The translations under genes were made by a program, and so were the position numbers. The notes below the pieces were generated by a model. The model was not told where the DNA came from. It made no database searches and saw only the letters and a list, made by a program, of their open reading frames with translations. This document shows, piece by piece, positions 10,451 to 19,708 of a stretch of DNA of 64,000 nucleotides. The DNA is taken from NCBI RefSeq assembly GCF_963678635.1, contig NC_087066.1, forward strand, positions 62,750,282 to 62,814,281, in the 5' to 3' direction. This stretch comes from Symsagittifera roscoffensis (Eukaryota; Xenacoelomorpha; Acoela; Convolutidae). Each line of letters begins with the position of its first letter. Within the stretch, counting starts at the first letter, position 1.

Positions 10451-10650
10451 NNNNNNNNNNNNNNNNNNNNNNNNNNNNNNNNNNNNNNNNNNNNNNNNNN
10501 NNNNNNNNNNNNNNNNNNNNNNNNNNNNNNNNNNNNNNNNNNNNNNNNNNNNNNNNNNNNNNNNNNNNNNNNNNNNNNNNNNNNNNNNNNNNNNNNNNNN
10601 NNNNNNNNNNNNNNNNNNNNNNNNNNNNNNNNNNNNNNNNNNNNNNNNNN
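10451..10650. other. Assembly gap (200 N)
   Basis: Exactly 200 undetermined bases. The BEL pol reading frame runs into this gap from the right, so the end of that element is hidden. ORFs that span the N run are artefacts. Confidence 0.99.
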
Positions 10651-10834
10651 GTTTTAAGAGTGAAGTCAGAATGAGTGTGCCACTTGACATGCTTTTCAGC
10701 GAGGGAACATATTCTCGAAGCCAACGAGACCAAATCGCGTTAGCATATGACTGCGCTAGCACGTACCTTTTCTTGTGATCGAAGCGCTCCCCGGGTAAAA
10801 GCGAAGGAAAGCTTGTGGCATGTTGTCCAAGCAA
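10651..10834 (-). pseudogene. BEL integrase C-terminal (DUF5641-like) remnant
   Basis: The minus-strand frame ending at the N run contains KRYVLAQSYANAIWSRWLRE then YVPSL, which fits the aromatic W-x-R-W-x-x-E-Y-x-P-x-L signature of the DUF5641 tail that follows BEL/Pao integrases. It is in a different frame from the preceding segment (10740-10985), so a frameshift lies near 10820. The protein is cut by the assembly gap. Confidence 0.85.
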
Positions 10835-11048
10835 AAAATGGTTTGGGGGTTAACGCTTCTAACTCACGTGAATCGGTACTAACGGGAGTGATTGGCCTCG
10901 AATTCAAAGCCAGCTCAACTAAGCAGAGTGTTGTTCCTAACACCTTCTTCAGTGACTCGCCTACTGCTTAGGATATCGTACAGCACGCGCTTCACGCTTC
11001 GGACGAGGCATTCCCAGGAGCCGCCATGATGGGGGTGCGCCTGGCGGG
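10740..11048 (-). pseudogene. BEL integrase core, 3' part, frameshifted
   Basis: Just below 11048 one frame reads FNPPGAPHHGGSWECLV, carrying the Gly-Gly-x-Trp-Glu block with the third acidic residue of the integrase DDE triad. It then shifts frame to ELALNSRPITPVSTDSRELE, the conserved LNSRPxTP segment. The roughly 100-residue stretch with the second Asp (usually SDNGTNF-like) is absent: the block near 11050 is joined directly to the integrase N-terminal part, so an internal deletion removed it. Confidence 0.85.
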
Positions 11049-11561
11049 TTAAATTTCCAAGTAACACCTTTGTGTGCAAAAATGGTCGGTGCTCTTCTGC
11101 GAACCGGAACGTAAAGCGGTCCCAAAATAAGCCACACCCGTATGATTGAAGGGTGGTTGCTTAAATCCGAGACGTTCGACAAGTAAATCGGACGTAATAG
11201 GCTGGATGGTACTTGCTTTGCGTTTACGGCATGTTACACATTGATTTTCGATAGACCGAAGTAGTCGACGCAACCCAAGTATTGCATATTTCAAATTTAA
11301 AACGGAGCGCATGTAATCTAAACCTTTCTGAAAATGCTTGTGGTGGAGGCTGCGGGCCAACAAACGAACTAGGGTATATCGGGCGTCGAGTATTATTGGG
11401 TGCTTAGTATCAAACTCGGTATTCACCAAGCGCACAATCCGTCCGGTGGAACGAATGATACCAGCGGGACCGATAAATGGCGAGTATATGGCAATTTTAC
11501 TACTATTCTTAATAGGTTTGCCAGCGGTGAGTGTTTTTAACTCAACGAGGAAGGATTCCAT
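11049..11561 (-). pseudogene. BEL integrase N-terminal zinc-binding domain and broken core
   Basis: The 170-codon frame carries GRIVRLVNTEFDTKHPIILD, then LHHKH (the His pair) and CVTCRK (the Cys pair), forming the H2C2 integrase zinc-binding domain. It is followed by HTGVAYFG, where family members normally have GVDYFG: the first catalytic Asp codon is GCT (Ala) at about 11135. The domain would hold viral-type cDNA ends for integration; this copy cannot catalyse it. It is out of frame with the neighbouring segment 11576-11782. Confidence 0.9.
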
Positions 11562-11575
11562 CTGAGCAAGATGAA

Positions 11576-11782
11576 TCAGTTTGCTTTCTGCAATATCAAG
11601 TTCAGTGGGTCGGTGATTCGTAAGTCCTTACCACGAAAATGCTTATGTGAAGGCAACATCCTCAACATAAAAGCGACTACTCGTTTAAATCTTGTAAAGG
11701 AACTGAACCTTTCCCAATTGAACCCGTGTTCGGGATTTTTGATGGATGTGACATCGGTGACGAAGGAAGATGATGTCTCCAA
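11576..11782 (-). pseudogene. BEL RNase H to integrase linker, frameshifted segment
   Basis: The frame contains FNWERFSSFTRFKRVVAFML and ITDPLNLILQ, the conserved linker just before the integrase in BEL/Pao Pol. The preceding RNase H part and the following integrase part are in another shared frame, so two compensating indels near 11800 and 11565 flank this block. Confidence 0.8.
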
Positions 11783-11822
11783 GCAATTATCAACATCACA
11801 AGAAGGACCTTTCTAACGAATT

Positions 11823-12668
11823 TTATTGATTACACGTTCGTCGGGTCCTGAGAATGCTCGGACCAATAACCCAGCTGCTATCCTTGAGGGCTTCCGAAGA
11901 AATCCCCCGCGTACCGGTATCAGCTGGATTATCGCCGCTCAGAACATGGTGCCACTCATCAATAGTGGTCGATTCGAGGATTTCGCCGACACGATTAGCG
12001 ACGAATACAGGTAATTTTTCAGTGGAGTTTAGCCACTGCAAAACTGTTGTACTATCTGTCCACATGTAGACATGATTAATAGAGACGGTAAGGGCGGTCA
12101 GTAAATCATCTTTTAGTCGTGTGGCGAGCAGAGCAGCTTGAAGCTCTAGCTTCGGAATAGATAGCGCTTTCATGGGCGCAACGCGAGCTTTACCAAAGAT
12201 GAAGGTTATTTGAGTTTTGTGCGAGCTCAAGAGTCGCGCACTCAGAAATCCAACCGCACAGAAAACGTCCTGCGAGCTATCACCGAACATGTGGAGCTCA
12301 ATTTGATTAACAGGCTCTGTGAAGTAACAACGGGGAATAGTCAATTGCCCTAAGAGAGGGAGACCGGAGTGCCACTCAATAAACTTATCTCTTATGTCTT
12401 CTGGCAATTCGTCGTCCCAACTTTGACCACTGATTTTCCAAATATCTTTTAGTAAAAGACTGGCCCTTACTGTGTATGGAGCTACTAACCCAACAGGGTC
12501 AAACAAAGAAAAGACGAAATTCAAGACGGTTCGTTGAGTTATTGCCTTATCGAGAGGACGATCCACGCCTCTGCTAACAACCAATGTGTCTTTCACATGG
12601 TCCCACTTAAGACCTAAGACGTGTGATGATTGTTCGGCACCGTTACATATTTCCTTGATGGGTGAAGT
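11823..12668 (-). pseudogene. BEL RT connection and RNase H domain
   Basis: Recognisable blocks in order are SSHVLGLKWD, FSLFDPVGLVAPYTVRASLL, ELHMFGDSSQDVF, KARVAPMKALSIPKLELQAA and YMWTDSTTVLQWL. These are the connection region (covered by the Pfam family Peptidase_A17) and the RNase H domain with its Asp in FGDSS, Glu in KLELQA and Asp in WTDSTT. RNase H removes the RNA strand during reverse transcription. This block is the best preserved part of the element. It is separated from the RT ORF by one in-frame stop (12669-12671), and the C-terminal end is a stop at 11823-11825. Confidence 0.93.
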
Positions 12669-13165
12669 CTAGGTTTCGGATTCCTCGGGGTTCATTGCTG
12701 AAGTGATTTCATCAGCATTACTGACAAATTTAGTCAAATTAGTTCCTCCCAATTTTAGCAAGGAAAACAAATCGCGACTAATTTTAATTGCATGGGTAAC
12801 GTTCTCGAATGAATCCAAGTAATCTTCCATGTAAAATTTTTCATTTACGACTGAGGCGGCCTCAGGGTATGTGGACATATTATCAGTTGCTGTTTTTCGC
12901 AACGCAAAATAGGCGCACGTAGGCGAATCCCGAGCGCCGAATATATGGCGAGTGTACTGATGAACTATCACATCGGAAGTGGTATCCTCCCGCCACAAAA
13001 AACGGAGCGAAATTTGATCGCGGGCAATGACTCCTACCTGGAGGAACATACCCTCTATATCCGCGGAGACGGCGTACTTGTGTTGACGGAATCGCAAAAG
13101 TAGAAAAATTAATTTTTGGAGTAGGTCCGGACCCACCAATAAGGACTTATTTAAGGATGTGCCGT
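12669..13165 (-). pseudogene. BEL reverse transcriptase palm, defective
   Basis: From FHGTSLNKSLLVGPDLLQKL the frame continues with AVSADIEGMFLQV (motif A with the first metal-binding Asp), RHIFGARDSPTCAYFALRKT (motif B) and FYMEDYLDS (motif C). BEL/Pao polymerases normally have YxDD in motif C; here the first Asp is Glu (codon GAA near 12827). Immediately upstream the family's RRVxxGAAxF-type fingers segment is missing: HHPVVNPNN joins almost directly to FHGTS with a frame change. The enzyme would not be active. Confidence 0.92.
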
Positions 13166-13816
13166 GAAAGTTAGATTATTCGGATTTACGACGGGATGGT
13201 GCGGAAGATACCACTCGCGATCGGAACGCTTACGTGGATCATGCGGTTCGACGGTAACGACATAGCCTTTCCTAATGACCTCTCTAATTGTTTCTGCGTA
13301 TCTTTCGCGCAGCTTAGGGTTTTTACTTAACCGTCTCTCCAATGTTTTAAATTGGGCGAGTGACGAGTCATAGTTGTTTGGTAGACTTACATTACTTTCA
13401 ATCCAAAGCATAGGCACAATGTATCTTTCGCCATTGTGAACGGTTTCAGAATTTAGGATGGATGAAGCATGTTTATCCGCGGCGGAACGGGCATCGACTT
13501 GTTTGAAAGCACCATACGATTCCAACTTGTACCAGGACTTTATCTGGTCGGTCAGAGAAGAATCTTCAACAACACACTTGGAACACGAAGAAGTAGAATT
13601 AACGGACGGCGGCAACGGACCACTTATGACCCAACCTATCGGTAGGCGAACGGAACACGGTGAGTTTTTATCATCTCCCAAGATGAACTCAATGGGTCTA
13701 ACGGCGTGGTAGTAGTCTTGTCCGATAATAACTTCAACGTCCTCATAAGTATATTGAGTGGGCTTAATAGGTGCTAATTGTGGATATTTATTCTGCAAAT
13801 CAGCAATATTGATTAA
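13151..13816 (-). pseudogene. BEL protease-RT linker and RT N-terminus
   Basis: The frame carries YPQLAPIKP, DVEVIIGQDYYHAV, RPIEF and VRLPIGWVISGPLP, the C-terminal half of the DUF1758-type protease region, then ERYIVPMLWIE, LERRLSKNP and WYLPHHPVVNP, which lead into RT. It is in frame with the protease ORF apart from one TAA at 13817-13819. It ends at a frameshifting deletion near 13160. Confidence 0.92.
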
Positions 13817-14422
13817 TTAGGAACCAATCCGAATTTTGTCTTTAACATATGCACAGAGAGAAAATACGAAATCACTATTATTCGGCTCGGAGGAAACTGT
13901 AAACTTGACCCTCTGAGTCTCAACAACGGTGGTTGAATTGAAACCATTAATTGACAAGTTAACAAGCTCCCCTACTAAGCCGAGATGGTTTACGAGTGAC
14001 AAAGACACCCAGGGGTGAGTCGATGCACTATCACAAAGAACCAACGTCAGGAGACTGGTTACATCCGAGGATACACCAAGTGTTGCAATTGGCAACAACC
14101 CTTTAGAAGATTCAATGTCATGTACATCACTAACAGCGGCATGGGTGGAAGTTTTTGTATTCTCCTTGGATTTGTTTGTTCCAGCATTATTCGAGACATT
14201 TGAATTTTCCTTCCGAGGAAATATTCTTTCGGCTCCATGGAGCAAGACATTATGTGTGCTATCACACTCTGGCTTCGGGCACTTTTTCGCTCTAGAACAT
14301 TGCCGGAAACTATGATTGCCATTGAGGCAAGCGAAGCAAAGTTTCTGTTCGTCTAACAGTTCTGTATTTTGCTCGCTGAGTAGCATTCTTTTCCTTAAAA
14401 ACAGCACAATTCCACAATACAC
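13817..14422 (-). pseudogene. BEL zinc knuckle and aspartic protease
   Basis: The frame has CFACLNGNHSFRQC and CPKPECDSTHNVLLH, the paired Cys/His zinc-binding motifs that in BEL elements precede the protease. LLPIATLGVSS and LCDSASTHPWVS follow, the latter holding the D-S-A active-site triad that replaces D-T-G in this family. The protease would cut the Gag-Pol polyprotein. The reading frame ends at an in-frame TAA, after which Pol continues, so this copy is interrupted. Confidence 0.9.
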
Positions 14423-14603
14423 TTACACAAAACGCACGGCGGAAACCTAGACTTCTCCTGAGCCTTACTAGTTACCTGGCAATGGGCTGCAAAAACTTTG
14501 GTTGTTTTTGGTTTAACTGGTTCCTCGTTTTTTGACTTAGTAGTAATCTCTCATGCCCCTCGGTCTTTTCTTTCAACCAGTTGTTAAAGTCTAAAAGTTT
14601 TGG
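14423..14603 (-). pseudogene. BEL Gag C-terminal segment beyond a stop
   Basis: After the stop at 14604-14606 the same frame continues with LLDFNNWLKEKTEGHERLLL, the conserved end of the DUF1759-like Gag domain, then degrades before the zinc knuckles. This shows that the stop is a mutation and not a natural end. Confidence 0.75.
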
Positions 14604-14935
14604 TCACTGCCAATTATGTCTAACAGTATGCATTGACCAAGCCTCCTTGAGGTTAGGCGGAAAATTACTAACAGCTTGGTTTAACAGGTTAACACTCTTT
14701 AGATCATCGTTGAAAGACAATGATTTGAAAACTGCTACGAGGCCAGATATGGCAATGGCAGAGGAGAAACTAATGACATTTTCCGAATTGTGCATCTCAA
14801 GTGGAGGAAAAGTATTCAGCTTATCAAGATGCGCACCAACAATGGCATGTGGTTGTCCGAACTTCCGTTGCAAGGTGGCCAGTGCATCCTTGTACATAAC
14901 GCCACTATAACTAAACTCCGCAATTGCGTTTTTGC
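14604..14935 (-). pseudogene. BEL Gag (DUF1759-like), second half
   Basis: This frame reads IAEFSYSGVMYKDALATLQ, KFGQPHAIVGAHLDKLNTF, PPNLKEAW and ends TVRHNWQ-stop. It continues the Gag domain begun in the frame at 14936-15772. The switch falls on a run of five T (plus strand, 14929-14933), so loss of one base in a homopolymer explains it. Confidence 0.9.
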
Positions 14936-15772
14936 TTTGCCTGTGACGAGCGTTTTTAAGTATGTCAGTTTCGTATCATCGGTGAGAACAGCGGAATCAA
15001 TGGTGGACTTAAACTGACCAAACCATTGGTGCCAGTTTAACGGGTTGCCGTCAAACTGGGCTAACTTCCATTCAAGAAGATGATCTTTGCGGCTATGCAT
15101 CAATAATTCCGCCAATTCACGAGCGTAGAGAGGTCGATCCGATGAACAACCTTGGTTGGGATAAGTGGAAGACGGTGCGTAGTCTTTGTTGACTGGCTGA
15201 TAACCAGTATTAGCATGATTGACAAAATGCGGAACTTGTTGTGGATGAACTGGGGGAGTATTAAAATACACAGTCCCACCACTAGTATACGGAGCGGCGG
15301 TGTTACACGATGGAACAACAGTTGTCACATTAGAAAAAATGTTTCCAGCATTACAACACTGAGCAGGCGTGACGATTGGAGTTGAAGCTGCCAATCGCCA
15401 TAAGTTTGCATCACTTGTGTAGTAATCGTTGATATTAGGTGACACAGTATGCGGAACAAAGGGAAGATTATGTTGCGTCTGGACTGGCGCTGCATGGCAA
15501 TTACGTGCTGAAAAGAAAACCGGCGTTGGGTTTACTCCAGAAGATGAGAAGCCACCACCAGCAAATGCAGGTGACAAAGAAACAAAACCAGAACCGGGTT
15601 GTGCCGGTAACATTAGGACAGGTAATGATTCCGGTTGCGCGATGGCAAAACTACCATTAGTTATGTTTGAACTCATGGTCTGTAAAGGAACAGCAGACGG
15701 CGGTGGTAACACGTGTGCACTAGAATGCATATTGTTAACTGGGAATGGAACAGAAGCTTGCAATGGCAAAAA
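14936..15772 (-). pseudogene. BEL Gag, central region and first half of DUF1759-like domain
   Basis: A Pro/Ser/Asn-rich, low-complexity region is followed by LAELLMHSRKDHLLEWKLAQ, FDGNPLNWHQWFGQFKSTI, DDTKLTYLKTLVTGKAK. These are the typical W-x-x-WFGQFKS and KLTYLKTLVTGKAK blocks of BEL/Pao Gag. It has no genuine ATG (the apparent start is TTG) and must be read on from the upstream frame, with a frame change near 15770. Confidence 0.9.
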
Positions 15773-16818
15773 GCACTGCCAAATTGAGGCATAGCCCGAC
15801 GTCCATAACTATGGATTCCGGGGTCACTCAATGCTGTGTGCTCGTGGTTATGACTATTACTGGTGTGAATTGCATGAGCGAGAATGGAGGAAGTCGTCGG
15901 TCCTGACGAAATGGGTACAGGAGTGAAGGCCTGCAAACCTGGCATGCTAGCAACGTCGGGAGGTGCTTGTGAACTAACAGAGTCTACCCAATCATTAGTT
16001 CGATTGGTGGCTACTTTTGAAATAGGTTGACTTACTCCTGTCGAGTTACTTTCCGCTACCTTCTCGCTAACCTCAGATGAACTGTCCTCAAGTTCAAACG
16101 CTTTCAGTTCCATTTCAATTAGTTGCTTTTTATGACTTTCAGCCAATTGCTCTAGTTCCAGCTGACTTTGTTCGAACTTAAGACGGTTCTCTTGCTCTTT
16201 AAGTCTTAAAGACACTTGATACTGCCCCCAGCGTCGTTTTACTAAAGCTAATTCATGCCGTTTCTCACTTGATGACATAGTGCGAACAGTCGACGTATGA
16301 CGAGTGGAAGCAGATTTATCATACTTATGTGAGTCAAGCTTTCTACTATCCTTAGACATATTAGAGACCTTAGACCTGTTTTCAGATACTCGTGCTTCTG
16401 AATCTCTTGTTTTGTGCGAGCGTGAGGATGTCTCAGACCTAGTTTGTTGTAAAGATCCCTTGCTCCCTGTAATGCCGGCTGCTAGAAATGACGAAGCTTC
16501 AAGGCTCATCTTGTAACTCTGAGCTTCATGCATTGTTTTGTCGTTCTTTTCGGTTACTTTCTTATGCCAAAGGTCTTGCTGAGCAATAATTTTTTCGGGG
16601 TTTTCCGTTTTTCCCGCTAACCTAATTAATTGCTCATTGACTTCGACAGCTTTTTCCAACGCAATTTTACATTTGTAAACAGCATGATCAATTTTTGTGG
16701 TGCGACTATTATTCTCAATGTACTCAAGTAATAATGAGTGACGCTTAAGCAGCTCATTTTCTAGATTTAGACGGGTTTCAAATAACTTGCGTATCTTACT
16801 TTGGAATTTTTCGTCCAT
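15673..16818 (-). pseudogene. BEL Gag N-terminus with coiled coils
   Basis: The start is taken as the ATG at 16816-16818 (MDEKFQSKIRKLFETRL); the longer frame upstream has only a GTG. The N-terminal 100 residues and a second block (LRLKEQENRLKFEQSQLELE) have heptad-like spacing, with a Ser/Arg/Lys-rich linker between. It fits a self-assembling Gag N-terminus. The last 30 or so residues of the frame are out-of-frame tail; real homology moves to the next frame near 15780. Confidence 0.8.
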
Positions 16819-17115
16819 TTTTTTCACAAATTGACAATATTCTACGGATGCTCACTTAAAGGAAACAATCAATAAAGTGAGATACTGTTTTGGTATGTAA
16901 TTAAGTTTGCATTAATAAATCAACATTAGCTTACAAGATGGGGGAACTTGAAGTCTCAAAGCTTCTGCCTGAAGCCTATATTTTATAGCTTTCAGAGCTT
17001 TGAGGGGTAAGCGGTTCCGCTTCTTACGTGTCTTAAGGATTTTAAGATTAGCGCTATAACGCCTTAGAAGGAAGAGAGTCTTTAACTCAAGGGCAGGAGG
17101 CTGGTGAAGCTCTTT
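16819..17115. other. Leader between SGNH-like ORF and BEL gag
   Basis: No ORF. GC content is slightly higher than in flanking DNA; it contains direct near-repeats of AAGCTTC/AAGCGG type. Probably 5' untranslated or LTR sequence of the BEL element, but the boundaries are unknown. Confidence 0.35.
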
Positions 17116-17556
17116 TTACTTCTCAATTAGTACCTGGTCCTTAGCCTTACGCTTTGAGATAAAGTCTTTAACGACGTTCAGAACGAGAATACCTGTTGAA
17201 CCTAAACTTTCCTCTATATCCTCGGTTCCATTCCGTCTACAGTATACGATCGCACAAATGTTTGTCCTATACCTTAATAACAAATTGACAATTTGCTCAC
17301 TACTCAGCTTGCGGTTATTGTTGCTGCGGTGCCTAATTATTGAGTTATTAATGGCGTCATGCCAAATTACGAGGTCGTTACGGTGCGACAAGTAAAGATG
17401 AAGGTAGTAATGTATCGTTTTCTGAGAATACCTAGCGTTAAAGTTCAAACTTAAACCTGGCTTTGTGAAGCAAGTATCTTTGACGCGCTTCTGGGACGGA
17501 GCGGGAAGTTTTCGGAGCGCGTGATCTAAGTAACTAGCTCCTAGAATGAATACCAT
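17116..17556 (-). CDS. SGNH-hydrolase-like small ORF upstream of the BEL element
   Basis: A 146-codon ORF with ATG at 17554-17556 (MVFILGASYLDHALRKLP), then GLSLNFNARYSQKT, NDLVIWHDAINNSII and ICAIVYCRRNG, and a basic C-terminus. The order of a G-A-S-Y-x-D block, a glycine-led middle block and an I-x-H-D-x-x-N-N block resembles the SGNH/GDSL fold (blocks I, II, III), although the canonical GDS is replaced. It is intact, unlike its neighbour, and on the same strand 290 bases upstream of gag. It may be an accessory ORF of the element or an unrelated insertion. The family call is inference from pattern only. Confidence 0.5.
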   Translation of the reverse strand: MVFILGASYLDHALRKLPAPSQKRVKDTCFTKPGLSLNFNARYSQKTIHYYLHLYLSHRNDLVIWHDAINNSIIRHRSNNNRKLSSEQIVNLLLRYRTNICAIVYCRRNGTEDIEESLGSTGILVLNVVKDFISKRKAKDQVLIEK

Positions 17557-17597
17557 ATACTTAAGGGACCTATGCGACGGCTTCGTTACGCTTAACT
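17557..17597. other. Short spacer
   Basis: No feature between the SGNH-like ORF and the 201 bp repeat pair. Confidence 0.3.
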
Positions 17598-17917
17598 ACC
17601 AATGGGGTTGGAAAACTAAGTAGGTCGGTTGAACTCCAACAACACTCACGGAGTAAACCTAAGGATGAAAGAATTCAACTTAACTCACCTAATATCACCA
17701 TACCTGACCACTTAACTTTACTGTCACGCAACGAAATCAATAATCGGACGGGCTGAAACGGCTTTGTTTTATTTGAAGCGAACTGGCTTTCAGTTTCACC
17801 AATGGTGGGTGGGGGATCAGGCAAATTGGTTAAGTTCCAACAACACACGCGGAAGAAACGTGAGGATGAACAAACTAAACTTAAATTGCCTGATATTTTG
17901 CTACCAGACCACTTAAC
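17598..17917. repeat. 201 bp period imperfect tandem repeat, two units
   Basis: ACCAATGG at 17598 and 17799 start related units. The best conserved part is 17627-17716 against 17828-17917 (TCCAACAACAC, GAGGATGAA or AAGGATGAA, CAGACCACTTAAC or CTGACCACTTAAC), spaced 201 bases. It lies upstream of the BEL element and may be LTR enhancer-type repeats. Confidence 0.75.
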
Positions 17918-18534
17918 ATAAGGTTGGTGTCATCTTACAGCACAGTTTCGCAGAATTCTGGAGACGTTTTGAAGATTTTTTGGCAATTTTTTTTTACTTT
18001 TTTCACAAAATTTTTCAGAAAACTTTGGTCAGCAGGTTCGAGTCAAAAACCAATCCAAAAACTAGTCCAGTATCTCTTGTCTATTTTCCGATTTCACGGA
18101 TTAATATTCCGTTCACAAATATCCAAAAATTTTTGGTATCGAGAAAAATGTCAAGTCAGTTTAACTATGTACCGACTGTAAGATATTTCAGTTCAACGGA
18201 ACAGTCCAAAAATTCTGGGTATTGAGAAAAATTGCCGGGGGCTAGATTGCGGGAAAATTTTTTAACATATAGTACTTCGTATATAAGCTTATAGCACGAA
18301 TGGAGAGTTTTAAAAGTTTAGAACTTCTTACAGTTTTTAATTGGAGATAAGCGACACCGGGAAAAAAATCCAAAACTTCGGTTGTCTTGAAAAACACAGC
18401 TCAAAAGTCCAAAAGTCAACAATCAGGACACCTGAACAGACCTCTCTTCCTCTAGTCAGTCTGCTCTTTCGTCTGTCTGCTATGTCGTCTGTCGGCTCTT
18501 CTGGCCAATCGCCCACTTTCGTCAAATAAACTCT
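17918..18534. other. Noncoding stretch, nothing firm
   Basis: AT-rich; short ORFs only, none with recognisable domains. Confidence 0.35.
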
Positions 18535-18790
18535 TTGACGAGTTTCGGCCAATTCGGGACTCTGATGTTTTCGTATTTTCGACCAAACGCCCACTTTCGG
18601 CCAAACGCCCAATTTTGGCCAACTGGTATCTGGTATTTTCGGCCAAATGCCCACTTTCGGCCATCTGGTATGTGGTATTTTCGGTCAAACGCCCACTTTC
18701 GGCCAACTGGTTATGTGGTATTTTCGGCCAAACGCTCACTTTCGGCCAAACGCCCACTTTCGGCCAACCACACAATTCGGCCTGGTGATC
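18535..18790. repeat. About 42 bp minisatellite
   Basis: Units of TATTTTCGG(C/T)CAAACGCCCACTTTCGGCCAACTGGTAT type, with sub-blocks CGGCCAAACGCCCACTTT repeated seven or more times in various combinations. Because 42 is a multiple of three, two overlapping minus ORFs (18452-18775 and 18337-18654) read through with peptide repeats such as WPKVGVWPK and LAESGRLVEN. I take these as by-products of the repeat. Confidence 0.85.
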
Positions 18791-19330
18791 ACTGACAATT
18801 TCGGGTCCCTTGTGTTGTTGTCCAGCACGAAAAAATTGTTACCGCGATCTTAGGGGCGTTTTGCATGCGCGGTAGACCGAATGCGCAAAAAATTTCAACC
18901 AATCAAAGCCCAATAAATTTACCAATCCGACTGGTTTCATTGTTTCTTCTGCTAAAGCTGTTGACTAATGAATTTTGATTTACCCACAAAAAATTATGCG
19001 TTTTCGGTCGTTTGCACATGAGGGACTTCCCTGTCATCTTTTTTTTTACCATATTTGTTTCGAGTGCGTTTGTTTGCATCATTCGTGCCTTTTTTCTGTT
19101 TATCTTTTAAGAGCGCCTATTTAAACTATCCGGACAAAAAAATGAATCAGAAATTTTAATCTCCTTTTTCTCAAATTGGGTTGACATTGGAAAATTGAGA
19201 GTTTATAGTTGACAATTTTTTTGGCTAAATTTAGCCAAAATTTTTCATATGATATGATAGGTTTTAATACGATATTTTCCTCGACCCATTACAAATATTT
19301 TTTGTGGTACCTAGTTATGCTCGCTCTAAT
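18791..19330. other. Noncoding stretch, nothing seen
   Basis: No ORF, repeat partner or RNA motif identified. Confidence 0.35.
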
Positions 19331-19560
19331 CTCCAAAACTGTATAAAACGGCTCGGCAAATAATTGTTTTAACTCGTAGTATTCTCGGCAATACATACAT
19401 TCATCGTCATTAATTTACTAAAGCCAACATTTCACACAACTCACTTTCACAATTTCAACAATCCACCGTTTCAATAAACAAACTGGTGCAAGCTAGCCAC
19501 AAGAACCGGTCGGTAATGTCCTTGAGTCAAATTGCTCGTTCTGGCGGTCAGCCTTAATCA
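19331..19560 (+). promoter_or_regulatory. Possible solo LTR or promoter fragment
   Basis: A TATAAAA box (CTGTATAAAACGG near 19341) is followed about 130 bases later by AATAAA (near 19470) and a GC-richer tail. This U3-R-U5-like order suggests an LTR fragment, but there is no partner copy in the window and no element body adjoining it. Confidence 0.25.
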
Positions 19561-19633
19561 AGGTTGAACCGAATTAGAACCAAAAAACAGTTAAAATAGG
19601 ATGTAACCCCCGTTTTTAGTATATTAATACATA

Positions 19634-19708
19634 GGCAGGTGGGGGACTCGAACCTACGTCGACTGTTATGTTACGTTACTTTGTCTTAGTCCGCTTGGCC
19701 AACTGTTC
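19634..19708 (-). tRNA. tRNA-like unit (pseudo-tRNA or SINE head)
   Basis: On the minus strand there is a perfect internal A box (TGGCCAAGCGG, 19691-19701) and B box (GGTTCGAGTCC, 19644-19654) with normal tRNA spacing and a 3' end of ACCTGCC. The 5' acceptor half (GAACAGT) and the D and anticodon stems pair poorly, so it is not a convincing working tRNA. It resembles a decayed Leu/Ser-type tRNA or the RNA polymerase III promoter head of a tRNA-derived SINE. Confidence 0.5.

Larger units (their letters stand above)
10651..16818 (-). mobile_element. BEL/Pao LTR retrotransposon, degenerate
   Basis: On the minus strand, from 16818 down to the gap, the domains appear in BEL/Pao order: coiled-coil Gag N-terminus, DUF1759-like Gag, zinc knuckles, aspartic protease, reverse transcriptase, RNase H, integrase zinc-binding domain, integrase core remnant and DUF5641-like tail. 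The family normally encodes one Gag-Pol polyprotein. Here it is broken by in-frame stops (14604-14606, 13817-13819, 12669-12671), frame changes (near 15770, 14930, 13160, 11800, 11565, 10985 and 10820), two internal deletions and catalytic substitutions. No LTR pair is visible; the 3' end is lost in the gap. It is a dead copy. Confidence 0.93.

Noticed and set aside
10351-10834. ORFs of 102-133 codons spanning the N run
   Set aside because: The middle is undetermined sequence. Only the minus-strand BEL tail at 10651-10834 is real coding-derived sequence.
18535-18790. CRISPR-like regularly spaced repeats
   Set aside because: Spacers are repeat-derived and similar, the unit varies, and the context is animal nuclear DNA.
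19634-19708. Functional tRNA gene
   Set aside because: The promoter boxes are good, but the acceptor, D and anticodon stems do not pair, and no anticodon can be assigned.
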